This document shows positions 50,627-59,318 of a stretch of 64,000 nt of DNA, piece by piece. The position numbers and the translations under genes are program-made. Each line of letters starts with the position of its first letter. The first letter of the stretch is position 1. Below the pieces are notes generated by a model. That model saw nothing but the letters and a program-made list of their open reading frames with translations. It was not told the origin of the DNA and did no database searches. Origin of the DNA: Chloroflexota bacterium (GTDB taxonomy: Bacteria; Chloroflexota; JAJPGV01); assembly GCA_021325635.1 (NCBI GenBank), contig JAJPGV010000055.1, positions 1 through 64,000 on the forward strand. The letters run 5' to 3'.

Positions 50627-52774
50627 TCAGCTTTTCCGTACGGCTGAAAGGCCCGCCAGGACCTTTTCGGCGGTGATGGGCAGGTCGGTGATGCGGATGC
50701 CGGAAGCGGCGTAGACGGCATTGGCAATGGCCGCGGCCAGTGGAGTATTGGCCGATTCGCCAATGGCTTTGGCGTTATGCGGGCCGGGGCCTTCGGCTGC
50801 TTTCACGAGAACCGTTTGGAGCTCGGGCATGTCCTCGATGGTGGGCAGCTTGTACTCCCCAAGGTGCAGCGCGCCCACGCGGCCGTCGGCAATCTGCATG
50901 TCCTCGATCAGGGCGAAGCCGACGCCGCTGGCGACGCCGCCGTCGATCTGGCCCTGGTGCAGGATCGGATGCATGATCGTGCCCACATCGTGTGCGCTGA
51001 CCACGCGCTCCAGCTTCACCTGGCCGGTTTCGGGATCGACCGACACCTCGGCTACCTGGCAGGTAAAGCAGGTGACAGGCGCTTCGGCGCCAGGGTAATT
51101 GAAGGTCACCGTCAACGATTGGCGCGCCTCGCCAATGGTCAGCCCACGGGACTCGAGCTCCTTCTTCAGGGTTTGGGCGGCGCCGAGCGCTGCCCGTCCG
51201 CCTACGTGTGTGGCGCGGCTGCCGCCGACGCCGCTATCGCTCAGCCCTTCCAGCGTGCTCACGGTGCGGACCTGGACAATCTTCGGCAGTACGCCCAGCT
51301 CCTCGGCCACGACCTGGCGCATGACGGTGTGCAGGCCGGTGCCGGTATCCGGCAGGCTCGTTTCAAGAACCAAGAAGCCGTCCACTTCCAGGGTCAGGCG
51401 CACGTTGGCGAACCCGCTGCCAACGTGCCGGTCACCGACCGACATGCCCAGCCCACGCCACGGCTGCTTAGGGCGATTCCAACCGGCCCGCTCGGCGGCC
51501 GCTTTCACGACTTCCTCTTCACGCACGTCCTCGAGCGGATGTGGCGTCGAAGCCGTCGTATCCCCGTCGTGGAGCAGGTTGTTGAGGCGGAGCTGGAGGG
51601 GATCGAGGCCCATCTCGGCGGCGATCATGTCCATGTGCGACTCGACGGCAAAGAGCGCTTGCGGCTCGCCCGGAGCGCGTACGTGGCCGCGCGGAACGGA
51701 GTTGGTGTAGACGCTGTAGGAGTCGATGCGAACGTGCGGGATGGCGTAGCTTCCGCCCAGGGAGTCGGCTCCGTGCAGATTCACGATGGGTGTGGGCTTG
51801 AAGGCTCCATAGGCCCCGGAGTCCCAAACGGCGACCGCGTGCCGGGCAACGATCGTCCCATCCTTCTTGAGGCCGCTGCGGATGCGGATGTAACCGGTGT
51901 GGCGTGGGTTGGCCGCCATGAGGTCTTCCACGTAGCTCATCACGTACTTCACCGGCCGCCCGGTCTTCTTGGCCAGGTAGCAGACCGCCGCCACGTTCAG
52001 CAGCGAGCCCTTTCCGCCAAAGTCGCCACCGATGGAGGTGGCGTGAAAATCAATACCTTCAACCGGCATGTCCATCAGCGGCGCGAGCTGGTTCTGCTGG
52101 CGGAAGGGCATCTTGTTGGCGTCCCACACCTGCAGCCGGCCGCTCTCGTCGACGCGAGCGATGCAGGCGTGCGGCTCGATATGGCCCTGGTGCACCGGCT
52201 GCGTGGTGAACTGGTGCTCGATCACGACGTCGGCCTGTTTGAAGCCCTGCTCGACGTCGCCCTTGCTCCACACCATGTGTGAGTGGGTATTGGGCTCGCT
52301 GGCTAATGGCTCGGGAACGGCTTCATAGCTGGCAATATCGTCGTGGATGAGCACGGCGCCAGGCTGCATAGCTTCGCGTGGGTCGAAGATCGCCGGCAGC
52401 TCTTCGTACTCGACTTCGACGGCCAACGCCGCCGCCTCGGCCAGGTCCGGATCGTCGGCTGCTACCGCCGCGATGGGCTCGCCCAGAAAGCGCACCTTGT
52501 CACGCGCCAAGATCGGCATGTCCTTCATCATGCGGCCCCATAACAGGTTGGGCAGATCCTGAGCGGTAAGCACCGCCTTCACGCCGGGCATCGACCGCGC
52601 CTGGGTGACGTCCACGCGTTTGAGCTTCGCGTGGGGGACAGCTGCTCGGGTGAACTTGCACCACAGCATTCCGGGCAGGATCACGTCGGCGCCGTACGTC
52701 GCCTGGCCGGTCACTTTGATCACGCCGTCGACGCGCTCGACCGGCGTACCGACGACAGTCAGGGGTGTGCTCAA
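50627..52774 (-). CDS. xanthine dehydrogenase family molybdopterin-binding subunit
   Basis: This 715-residue large subunit belongs to the molybdenum hydroxylases (CoxL, HcrA, XdhA types). It has the N-terminal half-domain GQATYGADVILPGMLWCKF, the cofactor motif SIGGDFGGKG, GHVRAPGEPQALFAVE, and the active-site Glu in AIGESANTPLAAAI. It hydroxylates aromatic or aldehyde carbons with water as oxygen donor. The CO-dehydrogenase active-site motif was not seen. The FeS and FAD subunits usually next to it are absent. The start is TTG with GGAGG 7 bases upstream. Its substrate may be an aromatic compound handled elsewhere in the window, which is inference. Confidence 0.88.
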   Translation of the reverse strand: MSTPLTVVGTPVERVDGVIKVTGQATYGADVILPGMLWCKFTRAAVPHAKLKRVDVTQARSMPGVKAVLTAQDLPNLLWGRMMKDMPILARDKVRFLGEPIAAVAADDPDLAEAAALAVEVEYEELPAIFDPREAMQPGAVLIHDDIASYEAVPEPLASEPNTHSHMVWSKGDVEQGFKQADVVIEHQFTTQPVHQGHIEPHACIARVDESGRLQVWDANKMPFRQQNQLAPLMDMPVEGIDFHATSIGGDFGGKGSLLNVAAVCYLAKKTGRPVKYVMSYVEDLMAANPRHTGYIRIRSGLKKDGTIVARHAVAVWDSGAYGAFKPTPIVNLHGADSLGGSYAIPHVRIDSYSVYTNSVPRGHVRAPGEPQALFAVESHMDMIAAEMGLDPLQLRLNNLLHDGDTTASTPHPLEDVREEEVVKAAAERAGWNRPKQPWRGLGMSVGDRHVGSGFANVRLTLEVDGFLVLETSLPDTGTGLHTVMRQVVAEELGVLPKIVQVRTVSTLEGLSDSGVGGSRATHVGGRAALGAAQTLKKELESRGLTIGEARQSLTVTFNYPGAEAPVTCFTCQVAEVSVDPETGQVKLERVVSAHDVGTIMHPILHQGQIDGGVASGVGFALIEDMQIADGRVGALHLGEYKLPTIEDMPELQTVLVKAAEGPGPHNAKAIGESANTPLAAAIANAVYAASGIRITDLPITAEKVLAGLSAVRKS

Positions 52775-52892
52775 AAGGTCGCCTCCGACATCCTGGGATG
52801 AATCCTCCTGTGCTCTGGCTTAGAGGGTACCCGGTCCACGCAAGGTTCGTCCGAGCTGACGGCTGGCCGGCCCTCGCTCGTATACTGCAGCC

Positions 52893-53741
52893 GTGAAGGC
52901 GCTGGTCGCACTGGCGCTGCTCGCGGTTGCGGGCCTGTCCGCCTGTGGAGCGCAGAGCGCAACGGCCGTAGGGCCCTCCGCGCCGGCGCCCGGCCCGCCT
53001 CCTGCGCCGACCGATCCGCCCGCCGCGGCTCAGACGCCGCAGCCAAGCCCAACAGTGGTGCCAACGGATACGCCGGCCCCCACCTTCACGCCCGTCCCGG
53101 CAACGCCCACGCCGCTGCCGACTGCCACGCCCACGCCGCGACCGCCGGCCTATCCCGCGGCTGGCTACGAGCGGCTCAAGGCGCTGCGCTTCTACCACCT
53201 GCAGTTCACCGTCAAGGCCGATACGTACGACTACAGCGTGGTTGGAGACGAAGCGACACCCGCCTATCACGTGAGCATGGCGGTGCCCTATTTCGAGCCG
53301 ATCGAGCTGTACTTCGTCGGCGGCCATTACTACAGCGGGCAAGCCGGGGTGTTCACGGACGCCGGGGCCTCGCCGCCGATACAGGCCGGAGTGCTGGAAG
53401 CCAGCGAGCAGTTCGCCCAGGCCTGGTTCGACCGGCCGGACTCGGCGGTGTTCGTTGCTGTCGAGACAGTCAATGGAGTGCGCGCCGATCACTTCCGGCT
53501 CGGCTGGCGCACCGGCCGTCAGGCGACGTTGGGCACGATCTCGTGGACGACTGCCGAGCCGGCGTCGGGCGACGCATGGATAGACGTTGCCAGCGGCGCT
53601 ATCGTCAAGGCGATGTTCGGCATGAAAGTGACGTCCGGCGGGGCGCTGGCCAACGTTTCCAGCGAGTTCGACCTTACGCGCATCAATCAGCCCGTGACGA
53701 TCGCAGCGCCAGCGCTGCAGAAGGCGCCGGCCGGTGGCTGA
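52893..53741 (+). CDS. lipoprotein with Pro/Thr-rich linker, LolA/LppX-like fold candidate
   Basis: This 282-residue protein has lipobox GLSAC (C18), a Pro/Thr/Ala linker to about residue 85 (TPTPLPTATPTPRPP), and a beta-rich domain. The domain features YHLQFTVKADTYDYSVVG, ELYFVGGHYYSG and DAWIDVASGAIVKAMF. The beta pattern ending in a conserved substitution-slope motif (DVASGAIVK) is typical of LppX/LprG-like or LolA-like proteins. The start is GTG. It overlaps the HAD gene by 8 bases, so the two are co-translated. The ligand and role are unknown. Confidence 0.75.
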   Translation: MKALVALALLAVAGLSACGAQSATAVGPSAPAPGPPPAPTDPPAAAQTPQPSPTVVPTDTPAPTFTPVPATPTPLPTATPTPRPPAYPAAGYERLKALRFYHLQFTVKADTYDYSVVGDEATPAYHVSMAVPYFEPIELYFVGGHYYSGQAGVFTDAGASPPIQAGVLEASEQFAQAWFDRPDSAVFVAVETVNGVRADHFRLGWRTGRQATLGTISWTTAEPASGDAWIDVASGAIVKAMFGMKVTSGGALANVSSEFDLTRINQPVTIAAPALQKAPAGG

Positions 53742-54411
53742 CGGCCAGCGATTGGTCTTCATGCTGGACGTGGACAACACGCTCCTGGATAACGATGCGG
53801 TCAAGGAAGACCTCGACCGCAGGATGCGAGGTTTCCTGGCGCCCCAAGACGAGGCCCGCTTCTGGGAGCTGTACGAGCAGGTCCGACACGAGCGCGACGT
53901 GGTCGATTTTCCGTTGACGTTGGAGCGCTTCCACGAGACGTTCCGTGACGAGCCGCGTTTCCACAGGCTTTGCCACCTGTTGAATGACTACCGCTTCGAT
54001 AAGCTGCTGTATCCGGGAGCGCTGGACGCCATCCGCCATCTGCGCACGATGGGCACGTGCGCCGTGGTGTCGGACGGTGATACGGTCTTTCAGCCGCGCA
54101 AGATCAGGGAAGCCGGCATCACCGATGCCGTCGACGGCCAGGTGTTCATCTACACCCATAAGGAGAAGAGCATCAGTGAGGTGATGGATCGCCTGCCCGC
54201 CGATCGCTACGTGATGGTCGACGACAAGCGGCGCATCCTGGCGGCCCTGAAGAGCGCTTTTCCCGATGCCTTCACCACCGTTCACGTGAGCCAGGGTCAT
54301 TATGCTGCCGCCGATGCGGAGCTGGCGCCCCGGCCGGACATCGAGCTGGCCCGTATAGCCGATCTGACCCGACTGACCAAGCAAGAGTTCCTCCTGCTCG
54401 GTGAAGGGTAG
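53734..54411 (+). CDS. HAD-superfamily hydrolase
   Basis: This 225-residue cytosolic phosphatase-like protein has motif I as FMLDVDNTLLDND (nucleophile Asp D12, D14), motif II near VVSDGDT, a Lys in KEKSISEVMD, and motif IV as YVMVDDKRRIL. A helical cap (about residues 20-90) lies between motifs I and II, as in the phosphoglycolate-phosphatase-like branch. The start is GTG, overlapping the lipoprotein gene by 8 bases. It converges on rnc with about 20 bases between. The substrate is unknown. Confidence 0.82.
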   Translation: MADGQRLVFMLDVDNTLLDNDAVKEDLDRRMRGFLAPQDEARFWELYEQVRHERDVVDFPLTLERFHETFRDEPRFHRLCHLLNDYRFDKLLYPGALDAIRHLRTMGTCAVVSDGDTVFQPRKIREAGITDAVDGQVFIYTHKEKSISEVMDRLPADRYVMVDDKRRILAALKSAFPDAFTTVHVSQGHYAAADAELAPRPDIELARIADLTRLTKQEFLLLGEG

Positions 54412-54433
54412 GAGCGAGCCAGAGAGGGCGGGT

Positions 54434-55132
54434 CTAGGCCTCGCTGCCGGTGAGCTTGAGGAGAGCCTCGCGGGCGGCGGCCTGCTGGGCGCTGCGCTTG
54501 TTTGCGCCTTCCCCTCGTCCCGCCACCTCGTCTTTGATCAGCACTTCGACCGTGAAGGTGCGGGCGTGGCTCGGGCCGGACGCTTTCACCGTACGGTACT
54601 CGGGGGTGGCCTGCATCTCCGCTTGAGTGAGTTCCTGCAAACGAGATTTGAAGTTCTGGTGCCGCCCCTCGATCACAATGGCCTCGATTTCGGGCTCCAG
54701 GAAACGCTGGATGAAGGCGCTGGCGCGGTCCAGCCCTTGGTCGAGCAGGATGGCCCCGACCAGCGCCTCGAAAGCGCTCGATAGCAGCAGCGGCCGCGAC
54801 CGTCCGCCTCCTTTCTCCTCTCCGCGGCCCAGCAGCAGGTACGTGCCGAGGTCGATCTGGCGGGCGAATTTGGCCAGGGTCTCGGCTCGCACAGCGGCTG
54901 CCCGGAGCGCGGTCAGCTGGCCTTCTTGAACCTCCGGGAAGGCGCGGAACAGGTGCAGGCTGCTGACGTAGGTGAGGACCGCGTCGCCCAGATACTCGAG
55001 CCGTTCGTTGGATTCCAGCCGGAACTCAGCGTGCTCGTACAGGTATGAGCGGTGAGCGAGCGCCTGGCGCAGCAGGTCGACGTCGTTGAACTGAACGCCG
55101 CACGCCTGTTCCAACTGGCCAAGGTCAGGCAT
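54434..55132 (-). CDS. rnc: ribonuclease III
   Basis: This 232-residue protein has the RNase III signature NERLEYLGDAVL with the metal-binding acidic residues, then SSAFEALVGAILLDQG with the second acidic set. A C-terminal double-stranded-RNA-binding domain follows (NFKSRLQELTQAEMQATPEY, then KRSAQQAAAREALLKL). It cuts double-stranded RNA in rRNA maturation. The length is normal. The gene follows fabF on the minus strand with a 35-base gap, the usual fabF-rnc order in many bacteria (acpP is not here). Confidence 0.95.
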   Translation of the reverse strand: MPDLGQLEQACGVQFNDVDLLRQALAHRSYLYEHAEFRLESNERLEYLGDAVLTYVSSLHLFRAFPEVQEGQLTALRAAAVRAETLAKFARQIDLGTYLLLGRGEEKGGGRSRPLLLSSAFEALVGAILLDQGLDRASAFIQRFLEPEIEAIVIEGRHQNFKSRLQELTQAEMQATPEYRTVKASGPSHARTFTVEVLIKDEVAGRGEGANKRSAQQAAAREALLKLTGSEA

Positions 55133-55167
55133 GGCAGACCTGCGCGGCGCCTGACGAAAGGCGGTGT

Positions 55168-56499
55168 CTACTCGTAGCGCTTCAAGATGAGCGTGGCGTT
55201 ATGGCCGCCAAAGCCGAACGTGTTGTTGAGCGCGACGTTCACGCGCGCGGACCGGGCTACGTTGGGCACGTAGTCCAGGTCGCACTCTGGGTCCGGCTGT
55301 TCGTAGTTGATGGTTGGCGGAATGACCTGGTCTTGGATGGCCATGATGCACATCAGGCTTTCAATAGCGCCGGCGCCGCCCAGCAGGTGACCGTGCATCG
55401 ACTTGGTCGAGCTCACGGGGACTGAAGCCGCTCGGCCACCGAAGACCTTGTGGAGCGCCGCGGTCTCGCTCTTGTCACCGATGTCGGTCGACGTTCCATG
55501 TGCGTTGACATAATCCACGTCTTCAGGACGGAGGTGGGCGCGGTGAAGGGCGCGGCGCATCGATTCGACCGCGCCCTCGGTCAGCGGCGCGGTGAAGTGG
55601 TAGGCGTCGGCCGAGGCGGAATAGCCGGCGATCTCGGCGTAGATTCGCGCGCCTCGCTCCAAGGCATGGTTCAGATCCTCCAGCAGCAGCATCGTGCCGC
55701 CTTCACCCATGACGAAGCCATCGCGCTTTGCGTCAAAAGGGCGCGAAGCGTGGCAGGGATCGTCGTTACGGGTGGACATGGCCTTCTCAGCGGTGAAGCC
55801 GGCAACGCCGATAGGCACGATAGCCGCCTCCGCCCCGCCGGCCAGCATGGCCAGCGCGTCGCCCCGGCGGATGATCGCCGCGGCTTCTCCGATGGCGTGG
55901 CCGCTGGTGGCGCAGGCGCTGGTAACGGTGAAGTTGGGGCCGCGCGCGCCCGTCACCATCGATACCTGGCCCGAGGTCATGTTGCTGATGAACATAGGGA
56001 TGAGGAATGGGCTCACACGGCTTGGCCCGCGCTCCGCCAGCACCTTGAACTGCTCGGACAGCGTGCCTATTCCGCCGACGCCCGTCCCAACGAGCACGCC
56101 TACGTCAAGGCAGTTATCCGGGGTGATGTCGAGGCGAGCGTCCTTGAGCGCTTGAATGGAAGCGCCAATGGCAAACTGGACGACCCTATCGGTGTGCCGG
56201 ATCTCCTTGCGGTCGAGGTATTCGCCCGCATCCCAGTCCTTGACCTCGCAGGCGATCCGGGTATCGAAATCGGACGCATCGAACAGGGTGATGGGTCCGG
56301 CGCCCGACCTGCCCGCCACGGCCGCTGCCCAGGTGCTGGCCACGTCAAGGCCCAGCGGGGTTACGGCGCCGAGGCCCGTGACGACCACGCGTCCCGAGGG
56401 GACGCTCATCTCCTCGCGCAGCAGCTGGGCGCGCGTCTCGGCGATGGGTTGAATCTCAACAGGGATGCCCTCGGCCTGAGCGGCCTGGGGGGAACTCAT
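55168..56499 (-). CDS. fabF: beta-ketoacyl-ACP synthase II
   Basis: This 443-residue condensing enzyme has the catalytic Cys in TSACATSGHAIGEA, the two His in VNAHGTSTDIGD and STKSMHGHLLGGAG, and the glycine-rich NNTFGFGGHN end. It extends acyl-ACP with malonyl-ACP in fatty acid synthesis. The ATG at 56499 gives an N-terminal extension of about 30 residues with no obvious Shine-Dalgarno. An ATG at 56409 with GAGGAG directly before it would give the usual FabF length of about 413, so the start is uncertain. It is followed by rnc on the same strand. Confidence 0.93.
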   Translation of the reverse strand: MSSPQAAQAEGIPVEIQPIAETRAQLLREEMSVPSGRVVVTGLGAVTPLGLDVASTWAAAVAGRSGAGPITLFDASDFDTRIACEVKDWDAGEYLDRKEIRHTDRVVQFAIGASIQALKDARLDITPDNCLDVGVLVGTGVGGIGTLSEQFKVLAERGPSRVSPFLIPMFISNMTSGQVSMVTGARGPNFTVTSACATSGHAIGEAAAIIRRGDALAMLAGGAEAAIVPIGVAGFTAEKAMSTRNDDPCHASRPFDAKRDGFVMGEGGTMLLLEDLNHALERGARIYAEIAGYSASADAYHFTAPLTEGAVESMRRALHRAHLRPEDVDYVNAHGTSTDIGDKSETAALHKVFGGRAASVPVSSTKSMHGHLLGGAGAIESLMCIMAIQDQVIPPTINYEQPDPECDLDYVPNVARSARVNVALNNTFGFGGHNATLILKRYE

Positions 56500-56548
56500 T
56501 GGATTCGAGTATAGGAGCTACTCGCAGCTTTGGGCTCGACCCTCCAGG

Positions 56549-57880
56549 TTATCCCTTGAGGAGCGGCAGCAGCTCGAACTTGCCGCCAAGCACCTCCTGG
56601 CCATCCATGCCCAGCCACTTACTGAGGATGGTGTTGTACACGGCGCGGAAGTCGATGCCGAATACCAGGTCACCGTTACCGTCCAACTTCGACAGGCTGG
56701 GCTGGTCTCCGACGAGGCCGCCGTTGACCGCGTCTCCCACCACGAACAGCGGCGCTGCCGTCCCGTGGTCGGTGCCGCTGCTTCCGTTCTCCTTGACCCT
56801 GCGACCAAACTCAGACCAGGTCATCATCACCACGTTTTGGGACAGGCCGTGTGCGTTGAGGTCGTTGTAGAAGGCGGTGATGGAGTCGGATAGGTCGGTC
56901 ATCAGCCGGTCGTGCGCGTTCTTTTCCCCGGAATGGGTGTCAAAGCCGCCTGTTGCCACATGAAACACCCGCGTACCGAAACCTCCGGCCAGCAGTTGGG
57001 CCACGTCGGCCAGGCTGCGTCCCAGTGGCGTCTGCGGGTAGGTGACCGACGACTGGTAGCGCGTGGCGGCGTCCTTGAGGTCGTTTGCGGCGCTGGCAGC
57101 CGTCGACTCCGCGCGTTCCACCACCCCGTAGTAGCTCGCCCCGGCCGGCCCATGCTGGTACAGCTGGGCGAAGGCGCCCATGACGTCCGCATGGTCCTGG
57201 GGAAAGCGCGGATCGGTCTTGAAGGTGAAGTTGCGTACGTCCTGCAGCGCGGCTACGGTTGCGTTCTTGCCCTTGAGTGACTGCGGGATGCTGCCGCCCA
57301 CGCTGGCCGCGTTAAACGGGTTGTCGGCCGGCAGCTCCGCTGCATCCAGGTAGCGCCCGAGCCAGCCTGTGTCGGATGGCTTGCCCGGGGTCGCGCTCTG
57401 CCAGATGTCCATGGAGGCGAAATGCGACCTGTTTGGATCGGGATAGCCGACACCCTGGACGATGGCCACCTTGTGCTGGTCCCAGAGGCCTTTTAACGCC
57501 TTCATGTTGGGGTGCAGGGCCACGTTGCCGTCGAGCTTGAGCAGCTGCTCGTCTGTAAACGTCAGGGTTGGACGGTTGTCCTTGAGCACAGGATCGGCGT
57601 AAGGCAGCACCGTGGCCAAGCCGTCGTTGCCGCCGGCCAGCTGAATCACCACCAGGCTGCGTGGCTGCGGCTTGGCGGATGCTTGAGCGGAAGGCAGAGC
57701 GGAGCCCGATGCCGGAGCGGCTGCCGGCGACGCTTCACCGCTCGGATGGGCGCTTTCCCCCGGAAGCAACGCCGTGCCGTTGTGGAGGTTCCTGATCTCC
57801 AGATAGGCGATCGGGGCGCCGATGCCGACCCCCGCGGCCGCCAATACGCCCTTCAGGAAGCTTCTTCGTGTTGGGTTCAT
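56549..57880 (-). CDS. DUF1501 family protein with Tat signal
   Basis: This 443-residue protein has a twin-arginine signal (RRSFLKGVLAAAGVG). An Ala/Pro/Ser patch leads to the DUF1501 body (sulfatase/alkaline-phosphatase-like fold): LVVIQLAGGNDGLATVLPY, DIWQSATP, GGFDTHS and MTWSEFGRRVKENGSSGTDHG. The last holds a metal-site-like His/Asp group. The start is one base after the stop of the DUF1800 gene (TGAGATG), so the two are coupled. These pairs are found in several phyla, with no agreed function. Confidence 0.88.
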   Translation of the reverse strand: MNPTRRSFLKGVLAAAGVGIGAPIAYLEIRNLHNGTALLPGESAHPSGEASPAAAPASGSALPSAQASAKPQPRSLVVIQLAGGNDGLATVLPYADPVLKDNRPTLTFTDEQLLKLDGNVALHPNMKALKGLWDQHKVAIVQGVGYPDPNRSHFASMDIWQSATPGKPSDTGWLGRYLDAAELPADNPFNAASVGGSIPQSLKGKNATVAALQDVRNFTFKTDPRFPQDHADVMGAFAQLYQHGPAGASYYGVVERAESTAASAANDLKDAATRYQSSVTYPQTPLGRSLADVAQLLAGGFGTRVFHVATGGFDTHSGEKNAHDRLMTDLSDSITAFYNDLNAHGLSQNVVMMTWSEFGRRVKENGSSGTDHGTAAPLFVVGDAVNGGLVGDQPSLSKLDGNGDLVFGIDFRAVYNTILSKWLGMDGQEVLGGKFELLPLLKG

Positions 57881-57881
57881 C

Positions 57882-59219
57882 TCATGCCACCTGATATTCG
57901 GGGCTGACCATCAACAGGTGGACCAGCCCTCGGAGCTTGACTTCCAGAGCCTGCGGCGCCGACGAGGCGGTCTTCGACGCGTAGCTTTTGAGCGCGTCGC
58001 GAGTAGCCGGAGTAAGGCCGCCCGTCAATGACTCCCCGAACAGATCGAGCACGGCATCCCAGCTCTTGGTGCCGAGCTTCTGCACGAAGCTCTCGGGGTC
58101 GATGTAGCCGCCGCCGTTGGGCGTCTGGGCGTTCTTCACACCGGCGACCAACAGGCCGCCAAAGTTGAAGCGGGCCAGCATGCTGCCGGGATCGATCCAG
58201 CCGGGCCCTCCATGCCAGCCGGCGACGTTGGGAGGGTTGAACAGCTCCTGGCCAAGCTGTTTGAGCGCCTGGGCCAGGTTGCGCTCGCGGACCTTGCCGC
58301 CCAGCGACCTGATCGTCCCGATGACGTATTCCACCGGGCTTTTGACGTGCTGCTGGAACGACTGCTCGGAGTAGAAGGCGTCCGACAGCAGGATGGCCTT
58401 GACCACGGGCTTGATCTCGTAGTTGCTGGCCAGGTACAGGTCGGCGATGGGTTGAATGACGCCGGGGTCGGGGTTGTCGTAGGCGAAGAACGAGAAGAGC
58501 TTGCCGGCCAGGCGCTTGGCGGTGGCGGCGTCGGCCACGACGTTGGCAATGACGTCCGTTCCGTCCAGCGGGCCGCTGATGCCGCGAAAGGTCTTGGGCC
58601 CATCGTCGTGCTGGTTCTTGTTGAACGCGAAGACGCCCTGCTGGTAATTGAGGTTCCAGCCGGTGAAGGCGCGAGCCGCGGCGTGCACGTCGTCCTCGCT
58701 GTAGTTGCCGATGCCCAGCGTGAACAGCTCCATCAGCTCGCGAGCGAAATTCTCATTGGGCGCACCTTTGTGGTTCGTGGCGCCGTCGAGCCAGATGAGC
58801 ATGGCCGGGTCTTTGGCCACGGCCATCGTCAGATCCTTGAAGTTGCCCAGCGCGTGCTGCCGGAAGGTCTCGTTCTGGTCGTGCATGAAGCGGGCGTTGT
58901 TGACCTTGTACTGCGCCGTGGCGAAGTGCCCGTGCCAGAACAGCGTCATCTTCTCCTGCAGCGGCCTGCGGGTGTTCGCCATGCGGTAGATCCACCACGT
59001 CTGGACGTCTTCCAGGTTGTGCATGTCCAGCAGGTCGCCCTGCAGCTTGGACAGCGTCGCGTCGAGGTCGTCGGGAGTGCGATCGTACTCGACCAGCTCG
59101 TCCACGGTTGCCGGTATGCCCTTGTCGGCATACTGCTGGACCTCGTCGGGAGTAGCCCCGAAACCTGCCCGCCGCAGCAGGTGGCCAACTCGACGGACCG
59201 TGTCTTTATCGGCTGCCAT
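57882..59219 (-). CDS. DUF1800 family protein
   Basis: This 445-residue protein matches DUF1800 along its length: HLLRRAGFGATPDEV near the start, KMTLFWHGHFATAQYKV, RELMELFTLGIGNYSEDDV, ARAFTGWNL and VAGWHGGPGWI near the end. No signal peptide is visible on this start. It is partnered with the DUF1501 gene directly downstream. The role is unknown; pairs like this have been linked to extracytoplasmic processing. It lies between a secreted glycosidase gene and fabF. Confidence 0.88.
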   Translation of the reverse strand: MAADKDTVRRVGHLLRRAGFGATPDEVQQYADKGIPATVDELVEYDRTPDDLDATLSKLQGDLLDMHNLEDVQTWWIYRMANTRRPLQEKMTLFWHGHFATAQYKVNNARFMHDQNETFRQHALGNFKDLTMAVAKDPAMLIWLDGATNHKGAPNENFARELMELFTLGIGNYSEDDVHAAARAFTGWNLNYQQGVFAFNKNQHDDGPKTFRGISGPLDGTDVIANVVADAATAKRLAGKLFSFFAYDNPDPGVIQPIADLYLASNYEIKPVVKAILLSDAFYSEQSFQQHVKSPVEYVIGTIRSLGGKVRERNLAQALKQLGQELFNPPNVAGWHGGPGWIDPGSMLARFNFGGLLVAGVKNAQTPNGGGYIDPESFVQKLGTKSWDAVLDLFGESLTGGLTPATRDALKSYASKTASSAPQALEVKLRGLVHLLMVSPEYQVA

Positions 59220-59279
59220 GTTTGCCTCCGCCAGGTGTTGTGGCCAACGCTAGGAGGGCCGCGTTACACGGGCGTTAAG

Positions 59280-59297
59280 CCCTCGGTTAACCGGGGG
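59280..59297. repeat. 18-base inverted repeat around GTTAAC
   Basis: CCCTCGGTTAACCGGGGG is an inverted repeat broken only by one T-G pair. It lies in the 99-base gap between the secreted glycosidase gene and the DUF1800 gene. It could be an operator for the DUF1800-DUF1501 pair. As a hairpin it would need an opened centre, and there is no T-tract. Confidence 0.3.
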
Positions 59298-59318
59298 TTA
59301 CGAGTGGCGGCGGGCGGA

